Below are positions 1-9,800 of a DNA stretch of 47,470 nucleotides, in pieces. A program made the position numbers and the translations under genes. Under the pieces are notes generated by a model. It searched no databases. It was given only the letters and a program-made list of their open reading frames with translations, and had not been told where the DNA came from. The DNA comes from Desulfovibrio sp. OttesenSCG-928-G15 (lineage in GTDB: Bacteria; Desulfobacterota; Desulfovibrionia; Desulfovibrionales; Desulfovibrionaceae): NCBI GenBank assembly GCA_030266525.1, contig JAJDIC010000007.1:1-47470 (forward strand), written 5' to 3'. The first letter of the stretch is position 1. Every line of letters begins with the position of its first letter.

Positions 1-92
1 AAACCGTTACGCTACGGCACCGTGAAGCAAAAGCTGGCGCATAGCAGTTTGCAGTTTTAGGTATCAGCTCAATGCAGGTCAGTGGCACAACA

Positions 93-112
93 GGCCGACA
101 GGGATGTCGGCC
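93..112. repeat. Perfect 8-bp hairpin
   Basis: GGCCGACA and TGTCGGCC pair perfectly around a 4-base loop. It lies in non-coding DNA and looks like an extragenic palindrome rather than an intrinsic terminator, because no T-run follows on either strand. Confidence 0.55.
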
Positions 113-191
113 CCCGCCCTGTCCCGGGCGCGAGGGCTCGATGCTAGGAGGGCCGCAGCCCGACAACGCAAATCGAGTCCCGACAGGGAGT

Positions 192-212
192 GCCCCTACA
201 GGAAGTAGGGGC
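192..212. repeat. Perfect 8-bp hairpin
   Basis: GCCCCTAC pairs with GTAGGGGC around the loop AGGAA. A GACAGGGA octamer occurs just before it (about 183-190) and also within the hairpin at 93-112, so the two palindromes may belong to one repeated extragenic element. Confidence 0.5.
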
Positions 213-228
213 CGACCGTCATCTATAA

Positions 229-257
229 AAGAGGCTTTCGGAACGCGTGTCAGACGG
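229..257. repeat. 29-bp intergenic repeat, copy 1
   Basis: This starts AAGAGGCTTTCGGA and ends GCGTGTCAGACGG. It matches 14033-14061 at 28 of 29 positions; the single difference is A here for G in the other copy. Both copies lie in non-coding DNA at gene 3' ends, consistent with a dispersed extragenic element. Confidence 0.7.
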
Positions 258-263
258 ATCTTA

Positions 264-352
264 ATGCCTTCCTGCCTTCCTGCCGTCCCAGCCTTCCCGC
301 CTTCCCGCCTTCCAGCCTTTCCCTGCCTTCCCGCCTTTTCAGCCTTCACACG
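264..352. repeat. Pyrimidine-rich quasi-tandem repeat
   Basis: A run of degenerate 9-11 base units built on CCTTCC(C/T)GCC, almost entirely C and T on the plus strand, sits about 35 bases past the clpB stop codon. The units are imperfect, so it is a quasi-repeat. In the clpB transcript it would be purine-rich. Confidence 0.5.
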
Positions 353-384
353 TCCCAGCCGTCACACATCCCCGCCCAACTGCT

Positions 385-3003
385 TTATTCCCCTTGCTCC
401 GGCACAAAGCTCAGCGCGTCGCTGTTTACGTCTATCTTGATACTCTGCCCGTCGCGGATGCTGCCTTTGATCAGTTCTCTGGCCAGCGGGGTTTCCACCT
501 TTTGCTGGATATAGCGGCGCAGCGGCCTTGCTCCGTAAACCGGGTCGTAGGCGGCTTCGGCAATGAAGGTTTTGGCGGCGTCAGTCAGGCTGACGGTGAT
601 TTTTCGCTCGTCCAGACGCTTTTGCAAGCGCTGTACAAGCAGATCAACAATGGCGGTAATCTGGCCCAGCATCAGGGGTTTGAACAGCACAATCTCGTCC
701 ACCCGGTTCAGGAATTCGGGCCGGAAATGGGCACGCAGTTCCTGCATTACCGCGTCGTGCACGCCGGGTTTGAATTCGCCGTCCGGGCTTATGCCTTCCA
801 GCATCAGGGGGGAGCCGATGTTGGAAGTCATGATGATGATGGTATTGCGAAAATCCACCGTTCTGCCCTGACTGTCCGTGAGTCTGCCGTCATCCAGAAT
901 TTGCAGCAGGGCGTTAAACACGTCCGGGTGGGCCTTTTCCACCTCGTCAAAAAGGACGACGGAATAGGGCTTTCTGCGCACGGCTTCCGTGAGTTGACCG
1001 CCTTCGTCGTAGCCCACATAGCCGGGAGGCGCTCCGATAAGTCGGGCCACGGAATGCTTTTCCATGTACTCGCTCATGTCCAGGCGGACCATGTTTTCTT
1101 CCGTGTCAAAAAGCGACTGGGCAAGGGTTTTGCACAGCTCTGTCTTGCCAACCCCCGTGGGGCCGAGGAAAATAAAGGAGCCTATGGGGCGCGACGCGTC
1201 CGACAAGCCCGCGCGTGAGCGAAGAACCGCTTCGGACACCGCCGTTATCGCTTCTTCCTGCCCGACAACGCGCTGGTGCAACACTTCCGGCAGGCGCAGC
1301 AGCTTTTCCCGTTCCGATTCCAGCAACCGGGTTACGGGTATGCCCGTCCATTTTGCCACGATTTCCGCAATGTCGTCGGGCAGCACTTCTTCCTTGAGCA
1401 GGCGCGAGGCTTCCTGCCCGTGCTCGGCTTCCGACTTTTCCGCTTTGGCCAGGTCCTGCTCCAGCCGTTGCAGGGTGCCGTATTTGAGTTCTGCCGCCCG
1501 GTTGAGGTCATAGGCGCGCTCGGCTTCTTCCACGGCACGGCGGGTGCGCTCTATTTCTTCCTTGAGTTCACGAATGCGGTTGATGCCGCCTTTTTCCTTT
1601 TCCCACTGGGCAAGCAAGGCGGTCTGCTTTTCGCGCAACTGTTCCAGTTCATTTTCCAGCTTTTCCAGGCGTTCGCGCGAGGCGCTGTCTGTTTCGCGGC
1701 GAAGGGCTTCGCGCTCGATTTCCAGTTGCATGATCTTGCGCTGGGCTTCATCAAGCTCTGTGGGCAAGGAATCTATTTCCGTGCGAATCATGGCGGCGGC
1801 TTCGTCAATCAGGTCAATGGCCTTGTCCGGCAGTTGCCTGTCGCTGATGTAGCGGGTTGAGAGCAGCACCGCCTCCACAATGGCCGCGTCGGCAATGCGC
1901 ACGCCGTGGTGTACCTCAAAGCGTTCTTTCAGACCGCGCAATATGGATATGGCGTCTTCCACGCTGGGCTGGTCCACCACAAGAGGCTGGAAGCGGCGCT
2001 CAAGCGCGGGATCTTTTTCGATGTACTTGCGGTATTCATCAAGGGTGGTTGCGCCAATGCAGTGCAACTCGCCTCTGGCAAGCATGGGTTTGAGCAGGTT
2101 GCCCGCGTCCATGGCTCCATCGGCTTTGCCGGCACCCACGATGGTGTGCAGTTCGTCAATGAAAAGGAGGATGCGCCCGTCCGATTCCTGCACTTCCTTG
2201 AGCACGGCCTTGAGGCGCTCTTCAAACTCACCCCGGTATTTGGCCCCGGCAATCAGGGCGCCCATATCCAGGGAGTAGATGATCTTGTTTTTCAGGCCTT
2301 CGGGCACGTCGCCGCTGAGTATGCGGTGGGCAAGGCCCTCCACAATGGCGGTTTTGCCTACCCCGGCTTCGCCGATAAGCACCGGGTTGTTTTTGGTGCG
2401 GCGGGAAAGAATGCGGATACAGCGGCGAATTTCCGCGTCCCGCCCGATCACCGGGTCCAGCTTGCCGCGCCGGGCTTCTTCCACCAGATCGCGCCCGAAT
2501 TTCGCCAGGGCTTCATAGGTGTCTTCCGGGTTCTGACTGGTTACACGCTGGTTGCCGCGCACCTCGTTCATGACCGAAAGGATGCGTTCCCTGGTCACGC
2601 CGAACTGGCGGTTTACCTTGCCAAGTATGGTCGAGGCCGGTTCAGCGGCCATTTCTACAAAAATATGCTCGACGCTGACGAATTCGTCCTTCATGCGCGT
2701 GGCCGATTCGTGTGCGCGGATCAACATCTGGCGCAAGCGGTTGGTAATGGAAAGACCGCCCGCGTCCGCGCCGGGGCCGCTGACCGAGGGGAGTTTTTTC
2801 AACTCGCCTTCCAGGGCAAGGGCGTATTCAACAGGCGATATGCCGCCCTTTTCCAGCATACGCGGCACAAGCCCGCCTTCCTGCCGGACAAGGGCCAGGG
2901 CGACATGCTCCGCGTCCACCTGCTGGTGGCCGAGAGTAACGGCGATATTTTGGGCCTCGATAACCGCGGCCTGGGATTTTTCGGTAAAAGTTTTCAAGTC
3001 CAT
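385..3003 (-). CDS. clpB: ATP-dependent disaggregase ClpB (Hsp100)
   Basis: ClpB is a cytoplasmic hexameric AAA+ machine that threads aggregated proteins through its pore and works with DnaK/DnaJ. The 872-residue product has the full family architecture: an N-terminal Clp domain (about 1-145), a first AAA+ module with Walker A GEAGVGKT at 211-218, a long coiled-coil middle domain rich in E, R and L (about 405-520), a second AAA+ module with GPTGVGKT near 612 and GYVGYDEGG pore-loop sequence, and a C-terminal domain ending FVPEQGE. I chose the ATG giving [10 protein letters not shown] because GAGG lies just upstream; an in-frame extension of 77 residues further upstream has no family character. 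Length and motifs are normal for the family. A heat-shock-like promoter lies at 3089-3114. Confidence 0.97.
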   Translation of the reverse strand: MDLKTFTEKSQAAVIEAQNIAVTLGHQQVDAEHVALALVRQEGGLVPRMLEKGGISPVEYALALEGELKKLPSVSGPGADAGGLSITNRLRQMLIRAHESATRMKDEFVSVEHIFVEMAAEPASTILGKVNRQFGVTRERILSVMNEVRGNQRVTSQNPEDTYEALAKFGRDLVEEARRGKLDPVIGRDAEIRRCIRILSRRTKNNPVLIGEAGVGKTAIVEGLAHRILSGDVPEGLKNKIIYSLDMGALIAGAKYRGEFEERLKAVLKEVQESDGRILLFIDELHTIVGAGKADGAMDAGNLLKPMLARGELHCIGATTLDEYRKYIEKDPALERRFQPLVVDQPSVEDAISILRGLKERFEVHHGVRIADAAIVEAVLLSTRYISDRQLPDKAIDLIDEAAAMIRTEIDSLPTELDEAQRKIMQLEIEREALRRETDSASRERLEKLENELEQLREKQTALLAQWEKEKGGINRIRELKEEIERTRRAVEEAERAYDLNRAAELKYGTLQRLEQDLAKAEKSEAEHGQEASRLLKEEVLPDDIAEIVAKWTGIPVTRLLESEREKLLRLPEVLHQRVVGQEEAITAVSEAVLRSRAGLSDASRPIGSFIFLGPTGVGKTELCKTLAQSLFDTEENMVRLDMSEYMEKHSVARLIGAPPGYVGYDEGGQLTEAVRRKPYSVVLFDEVEKAHPDVFNALLQILDDGRLTDSQGRTVDFRNTIIIMTSNIGSPLMLEGISPDGEFKPGVHDAVMQELRAHFRPEFLNRVDEIVLFKPLMLGQITAIVDLLVQRLQKRLDERKITVSLTDAAKTFIAEAAYDPVYGARPLRRYIQQKVETPLARELIKGSIRDGQSIKIDVNSDALSFVPEQGE

Positions 3004-3088
3004 GGGATACCTCGTACATATGGGGTGGGCAGTGTGCCGTGAAGCGGCACGCATGCTCCGTAGGTCCGCTCTGGCAGACTGTATATAG

Positions 3089-3114
3089 ATTATACAGCAT
3101 GCGCCGCTGTCAAG
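3089..3114 (-). promoter_or_regulatory. Candidate heat-shock (sigma-32-like) promoter of clpB
   Basis: Read on the minus strand, a C-run leads into CTTGACA, followed 13 bases later by TATAAT. The spacing is too short for an ordinary sigma-70 promoter, but 13-15 bases and a C-rich CTTGA -35 are typical of sigma-32. The -10 is not the E. coli CCCCAT type. A similar CTTGAC-N13 arrangement precedes cbpA at 12841-12866. Confidence 0.4.
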
Positions 3115-3188
3115 GGGGGAGAGTGTGCAGGGGAGCAAGAGCAGGCGGGCGCGGGGTGGGGTGGCAAGGCGGGGCTTTTGGGCGCACG

Positions 3189-3545
3189 CTATTTTGCCGC
3201 ATTCTCCACAGAAATAACTCCGCCATAGGCGCATTGCAGGGTGCTGCGGGCGGTAAGCGCCGGGGTACCGTCCAGAAGGGTGTTTGCGTCACCAGAGGAC
3301 CAGCAGGCTAGTGGCTTGGGCAGGCAGGGCATGGGGCGGTTTTGTCCGGCGGCCCGCACCTGGGGATTTTGCGGGCTGTTGCACATGCCGAAGGGCTGAA
3401 TATTAACCATGGGTATGTGATCGTTCACGCAGGGGGTATTGCGCCGTTCAGGAGTTTTGCGCGGAGAAACGCGCAGGGCGGTGGCGCAGGAGCCGAAACT
3501 GCATCGGCATATGCAGCCCTCTGTAATGCAATCATTCCCGTTCAT
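3189..3545 (-). CDS. Orphan PAAR-like protein (DUF4280 family)
   Basis: This 118-residue protein follows the DUF4280/PAAR-like pattern: an early cysteine-rich CRCSFG, then [26 protein letters not shown], a tryptophan segment, and a C-terminal [13 protein letters not shown]-like proteins form the small conical tip on type VI secretion spikes, or on related contractile systems, and often carry effectors. No VgrG, tube, sheath, effector or immunity gene is visible in this window, so it is a stand-alone tip protein. There is no signal peptide and no fused toxin. I chose the ATG giving MNGNDC: the 33 residues upstream lack family character and an AAGAGA-type ribosome site precedes this ATG. Family assignment is from remembered motifs; function is inferred. 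Confidence 0.8.
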   Translation of the reverse strand: MNGNDCITEGCICRCSFGSCATALRVSPRKTPERRNTPCVNDHIPMVNIQPFGMCNSPQNPQVRAAGQNRPMPCLPKPLACWSSGDANTLLDGTPALTARSTLQCAYGGVISVENAAK

Positions 3546-3848
3546 GGCAGTCTCTTGAAAGCCCTTCTGCCGGCTTTCGTATTGGCGTAATACGGTGTCC
3601 TTTAAAATGCGGGTGTGGGGCTTGCAGTTACGATACAGTGTCATTGTTACGCGAAATGCCCGCGCTTCGCAACAAGGGGGCAGGGGAAAACCGCTTCCTG
3701 CATATTGAAGACGGGGCGCTGATCAGAGCTTTTGTCATGCGGGAGAAGCGATTTTTATTGCGCTGAAAGCCTTTGTGCGGTATTTTTTATCTGCTACCCG
3801 TACTGTTTATTCTGTTGCCCTTTTTTTGTCTGATTGAAAAGGATTTTC
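3546..3848. other. Intergenic region between divergent PAAR-like gene and autotransporter gene
   Basis: About 300 bases with no supported gene. It must hold the divergent promoters. A candidate for the autotransporter lies at 3758-3786. A T-rich stretch precedes the autotransporter start. Confidence 0.6.
3758..3786 (+). promoter_or_regulatory. Candidate sigma-70-type promoter of the autotransporter
   Basis: TTGCGC and TATTTT are separated by exactly 17 bases, about 60 bases before the chosen start. Each hexamer matches the consensus at about four of six positions, so this is a moderate candidate. Confidence 0.35.
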
Positions 3849-6800
3849 ATGCTTGCACGTACCCGTTTTCTTTTTCTGGCGCTGGTGTTTTTTCTTTCTT
3901 TCGCCAACAGCGCGGCTTTTGCCGCTCCGGTAACCATCACCGGCACAAAGAATCTGAGCGATCTGCTCAAGGCCGACCCCGGTCTGACCTTTGGCGACAT
4001 AGGCTTTGGCAGCGGCACATTGAACGTGCTCGCTGTGGATGTTTCCTGGGGCTCCACGGGTACGCTGGGCATTGCCGCGGGGCAAAACGGACGTATTACC
4101 GTGGCGGACGGCAGGACGCTGGCTATTTCCGGCGCTACCCATTCCGGCGATGGCGGCGCAATCAGCATTCAAGGCTCCAGCGACTTTTCCATCACCGGCG
4201 CAGGCCGGGCTGTTTTTGTCGGCAACAGCGCTGTGGGCAACGGGGGCGCGGTGTACAGTTCGAACGCGCTGCTTGCTTTTAATGCAGGCGCTGTGTTCAG
4301 CGGCAACAGCGCTACCGGCTCCAGCGGTGCCATTGCCACGGGGGGCGTGGGCGCTGACGTCACTTTGGGCAAAGGGACCGTTATTACCGGGAACAAAGCC
4401 GGTTCAGGCGGGGGCGCAATAACCGCATACGGCAAGCTTACCCTGCAAGGAGATCAATACAGCAGCGGCCTTGTGACGGGCAACAGGGCAAACGGTTCTC
4501 CCGATTTTGCGCACATAGGCCGCAGTCTTTCCGTAACCGTCGGTGCCTCGGAAACGCTTGGCGCAGGCAACCGGGGCGGCGTACTGGATATGCGCGACCC
4601 TGTAGCAGGCCTGACCAGCGGGGCAAATGTCGCGGCCACAAAAGACGGCCACGGCGTGTGGCTGCTCGGCGGCTACAACGAATTCGGCAAAGGAAGTTTC
4701 ACGGTAAAGCAGGGCACAGTGTACCTTTACCGGACCGGACAGGTAGACAACCGTCCAAGCGTCGGAGTGCAGGCCGGAGACATCTACCTTCCCGAGCTTG
4801 GCTCCTCATTCACCTTGCAAAGCGGGGCTACTCTTGCTTCGGGTGACGGCAATACAATTATGGCAGATCGCGTCACGCTGGCAGCCGGGTCCATTCTGGC
4901 ATTTGATCTTGCACACTACAGAGATGGCGGGACGCATAGCGACCCCATGTTGACCTTGCAAAGCGGCACGTTTGTCGACAATGTCGGCACGGTGGACCTT
5001 TTGTCTTTGGCGGTGAATGCCGGTACCTATGTACTTGCAAGTACCAATGCCAGCGCATTCAGGGGCAAAAACCTGACCCTGCGCGGGGAAATGGCAGATC
5101 AGACGCGTATGCCGGACCTTGGAACGTTTGGCGTAGGCAAGTTCCTGGAGTTTACTCAGGGTAATCTGCTGGGCAGTAAAAAACTCGCCTGGGTCGGTTC
5201 CGACAGTACAAAGGCATGGAACGCCACAGCCGAGGGCAACTGGAAGGATGGGAGCACTTCCATCAAGTTCCTGCACGGCGATGAGGTCACGTTTGGCAAC
5301 AGCGCAAGCAACAAAAACGTACTGGTCAACGCGGGGGGCGTGGCCGTGGGCGATATGTTTGTGAGTGACGCTGCGTACACCTTCACCTCTGAGGCCAGCG
5401 GCAATGTGGCCGGAGACAGCGGCATTGTTATTGACAAGGCCACCAGCAGCATGGGCAGCGCTACCGGAAAATTGACCATCTGGAACGGGGCCTCTGTAGA
5501 CTTTACCGGCATTACCGGGGTGAACCGCTTTACCGGCGGCATAGCCATTTCAGGCCCGAACACAGAAACGCAAGACCCCAGTTCCCTGCATCTGGGCAAT
5601 GCCTCGCACCTGGGTACGACCTTCAAGAATGTGGCCATCGGTCCGGGCTATATATCCTTTTACTTCAAAAAGCCCTCGGGCGCGACAAGCCAGACCTACG
5701 CCTTTACCGGCTTCTCCGATGCCGGGGACGATGCCAACCGGGTCAAAGGGATGGTGGGAAGCGGCAATGTTCTTAACCTGCTGACCGCCAAGGGCGTCAG
5801 CGTCACCTTTGCCAACCTCACGGCCCCCGGGACCGAGAACGGCGGTGCGGTGTTTTCCGACGGAAAACTTTCCTTTGACGAGTCTGGAGGGAACGATGAC
5901 GATGGTGCTTTTCTCTTTGTAGGCAATAAGGCGAACAAGGGCGGAGCGCTTTACTCAGAAGGAGTTTTCGCCCTGTACACCAATGATTCCGTGTTTGCGG
6001 GCAACTCATCCCTTGGTGGAGGAGAATTTGACCCTGCCAAGGGCGGGGCCATATACAGCAAAGGCACAGAATTCACCATTGACGCCGCCAACATTGTGTT
6101 CACAGGAAACAGCGCGACTGGCAAAGGCGAGGGCGGGGCCATATATACAGCTGGCAAGTTTGACTTTACAGGCGATAACGCCGTGTTTTCCGGCAACAAA
6201 GCCGGGGGGACGGGCTATGGCACAGGTGGAGCCATACGCGCGGACCGGCTGTTTTTTTCCGGAACAAATGCCGTGTTTTCAGCGAACACAACCGGCTCGG
6301 ACGGCGGGGCGCTGTATATGGCGGGTGATTCGGAATTCTCCGGCGGGGCGTTGTTCACGGGCAACAGCGCATACTTGGGCGGGGCGATCTTCGCAAACAG
6401 CAGCCTCTCCCTGCGCGCAACGGGCGGGGACATTACCTTTTCCGGCAACAAGGCGAACGGTAAGCCCAACGCCCTGCACATGGGAACGGCTAACTACACC
6501 CTGACCTTGCGGGCGGATAAGGGCAAGGCCATACGTTTTTATGACGGCATTTCCGCTATCGGCGCGACCACGGTCAAGATGAATACAAATTCGGATGATA
6601 CCGGCACGGTGCTTTTTTCCGGGACAGGCAGCGCATCAGCCATCACCGCCAACACCACGGTCAGCTATGGCACCCTGGCGCTTGAAAAGAAGGCGGTTTA
6701 CGGGGACAACGCTACGGGCAGCACATTCAGCCTTGGCAGCGCCGCAACCCTGAAAACAGACGTAAGCGGCAACAGGGTCGAGGCTGCAAGCATAAGCCTT

Positions 6801-9800
6801 GCGGACGGAAGCACCCTGGCCTTTGACCTTACGGGCACCGTCCGACAGGGCGTTTCCGGCAGCACCTTCAACCTGATGGTGGATGCCAATACCGTGAACG
6901 TTGTGAAGAATACCCTGGTGCGTGTGTACGCAGTTCCCAACGTTATCGGCACTTACGGCCTGATAGACTCCATCAACAGCATCAGCCTGCCGTCCGGTTC
7001 AGATTTTGCCCTGTACATGGGGGATGACAAAACACCCTATGTTTCGGAGCGCAATGCAAACTCCGGCTACCTCATGTACGGCCTGGCTCCGCAGAATTCC
7101 CGCAAGCAGCTTGTTCTGAAAGTGGTAGACGCGTCCACCAACACAACCCACCTGGAATGGAATGCGGGCGACGGCGAGTGGAAGCATACACCGCTCGGCA
7201 AGACCAACAGGAACTGGCTGGGCTTTGTGGACAGTGTTGCCGTGAATACCTACCTGAACGGCGATGATGTATTCTTTCAGCAAAGCCCGAGCGGTACGCA
7301 CGCAGTGACTGTCGCTCCCGAGGGCGTAAGCCCGAAAAGCATGACCTTCAAAGTCAGCACCTACGCCTTTACCGGCGGAAGCATTTCCGTGGCGGGTGGC
7401 GTGACCGTGCATTCGACCGGCACGGCCGTGTTTTCGGGTGGCGCGGTGAAGGCCGGGGGCACGGTTGCGGTGGACGGAACGCTGGGCCTTGTCGCCAGCG
7501 CCGACCGCATTGCCCTTACAGCCAAAAATGTGCAGTTTGCCCCCGGCAGCACCCTGAACATCACGGGCTACAAGCCGGGGCAGATTCCCAACCCCTATGA
7601 CGGCGGAAAATTCAGCCCCGTGACCCTTGTCAGCGCCACCGACACCTTGTCTGCCTTGCCAGGTACGGTAACCGTGGCCGGGCAAACCGGGGTGGATTTT
7701 TTGAGCGCCATAGCCTACAAGGAAAATTCCAGCGTCAAGGTGGCAGCTTCGCTTTCCTGGTACAGCACAAATCCTTCCAGCAAGGCCCACGGCGACTTTA
7801 CCATTGTTTCCGGTCAGAATTTCGAGCTTGGGGCTGTTCTCGCGAACAACACTTCCACCAACCGCAGGGGCGGGACCGATGCCTGGAACGGCGAGAGTCT
7901 TACCAAAATGGGCGAAGGCACGCTTACCCTTACAGCGGTAAATACCTACACCGGCACGACAAGCGTTATGGGCGGCACTCTGGCTCTCAAGGGCAAGGGG
8001 GCTATCGCCTCTTCTTCGCTGCTGCGCCTTACCGCTTCGGGCGCGGGCTTTGACATAGCTGCCGCAACGCCTGCTTCCGGTGAAGTGGCGGTTGCCGTCC
8101 TTGAGGGCGTTTCAGGCAGCAAGGTGACGCTTGGCGCAAACACGCTTGTAGTTGGCGCGGGCAATGTGAACAGCACCTTTGCGGGCGTTGTTTCTGGCCC
8201 GGGCGGGCTTGGCAAGACCGGCTCCGGTACGTTTACCCTTTCCGGCAGCAATATTTACAGCGGTCTTACCAGCATCCGGAGCGGCACGCTTTCGGGCGGC
8301 GCGGCAATGAGCTTCAGCTCCCAAAGCCTGCATGAGGTTGCGGGCGCGGCTACGCTGGACCTTGGCGGCTATGACCAGACAGTGGCCGGGCTTGCGGGTA
8401 GCGGCAAGGCCGCTTTGGGTTCCAAAACGCTGACCATCAGCAATTCCGCCCCGGTGGATGCTGCCGTGTTTACAGGCGCCTTGACCGGAACGGGTGTTTT
8501 CAGCGTGCAAAAAGGCGGGCAAACCCTTGCCGATGCGGACCTTTCCGGCTTTAACGGTGCCTTTGCCGCAAACGCCGGCGCTGATCTGCTTTTCACCTCC
8601 AGCGGGGCGCTCAGCCTGAACAAGACGCTTACCGGCAACGGTACTGTCAGCCTTGCCGCCGTCCAGCAAGGCAGCGCGGTCAGCCTTGGTGCCGGGGTAG
8701 GCAGCGCCTTTACCGGCACGGTTAACCTGCAAAAAGGCACCATGCGGCTTGACGCCAACGCCGGCCTGGCCTTGACCGGGGCGACACTCGCCCTCGCTAA
8801 TACAAACGGCAGAGCAGTGGTGGTGGCAGACCGCAGCATTGGCGGCCTGGCCCTGCGCGGCGGCGAGCTTATGATTGAAAGCCTTGCGGCTTCGCAGTGG
8901 TCCAGAGCGGGGCTGCTTTCAGTTGGCGACCTTGCCATTACGCACGGCAAGGTCATGCTGCAAGTCCTGCCCTCGGGCGGCTCGGTTGCGGACCAGAACT
9001 TTTTTGACTACGCCCACGAAGTAGGGGAGCAGCTTGTCGCAGCCTCCGGCACAGTGGATTGGGACGGAACGCCCCTTTCCCTGACCGATTATGCAGGCGA
9101 TATCGTGGAGCATTCCGAAGTGAGCGATATTTTGCAAGACGGGCTGGTCGCGGGCAAAGGCTACTACGGTCACATGGCCAAAATAGCAGAGAGCGGCGCG
9201 GACAAGGGCATCAGTCTTGTGTACAGCCTGACCAGAATTGAAGCTCTGGCGGGAAAAACGGTCATCCTGGACAGCAGCGACGCCCAGGCGGCGGTCCCGC
9301 TGCTGTATGCGCAACTGACCGGCGCGGGCGGCTTCACCTTTTGCGGAACACAGGCGGTTACAGTACGCAACTCTACCAACAATTATACCGGGCCGACCAT
9401 TATACGGAACACGGTGAGCGCCGGAAGCAATAACGCTCTCGGGCAGACCAGCTCCCTTTCTCTTGGCGCAAACGGCCGATTCAACCTTGCCGGATACAAG
9501 CAGACGGTAAAGGCACTTTCCGGCGCAGGCACAATAGACCTTGGCGACAAGTCCGGCTTGCTCGATGTGCGGCAAAATGCTGGCAGCACTTACTCGGGCA
9601 AGGTAACGGGCAGCGGAACACTGCGCAAGACCGGCGCGGGCATACTCACTTTGAGCGGCAGTACAAGCAAAAGCGTGACAACATCGGTAATCGGCGGCGG
9701 GCTGATTGTTTCCGGTCAGATGGACGGCTCTGTCGAGGCGCAAAACGCTGTCATTGTGGTACGCGGCACGGTGAACGGCTCCGCGAGCCTTGTAAACAGC

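Larger units (their letters stand above)
1..384. other. Non-coding 3' region of clpB with palindromes and pyrimidine-rich repeats
   Basis: I see no convincing gene here. Positions 1-60 contain a short open frame ending in TAG at 58-60 that could be the C-terminus of a gene to the left, but it is too short to identify. The remainder holds two perfect hairpins (93-112 and 192-212), a 29-bp element found again at 14033, and a C/T-rich quasi-repeat from about 264 to 352. It lies downstream of clpB, which is read on the minus strand, so it probably contributes the clpB 3' untranslated region and transcription end. Confidence 0.6.

Noticed and set aside
72..440. An open frame near the left edge, 122 residues
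   Set aside because: Composition reflects palindromes and a pyrimidine-rich repeat; no domain and it overlaps the end of clpB.
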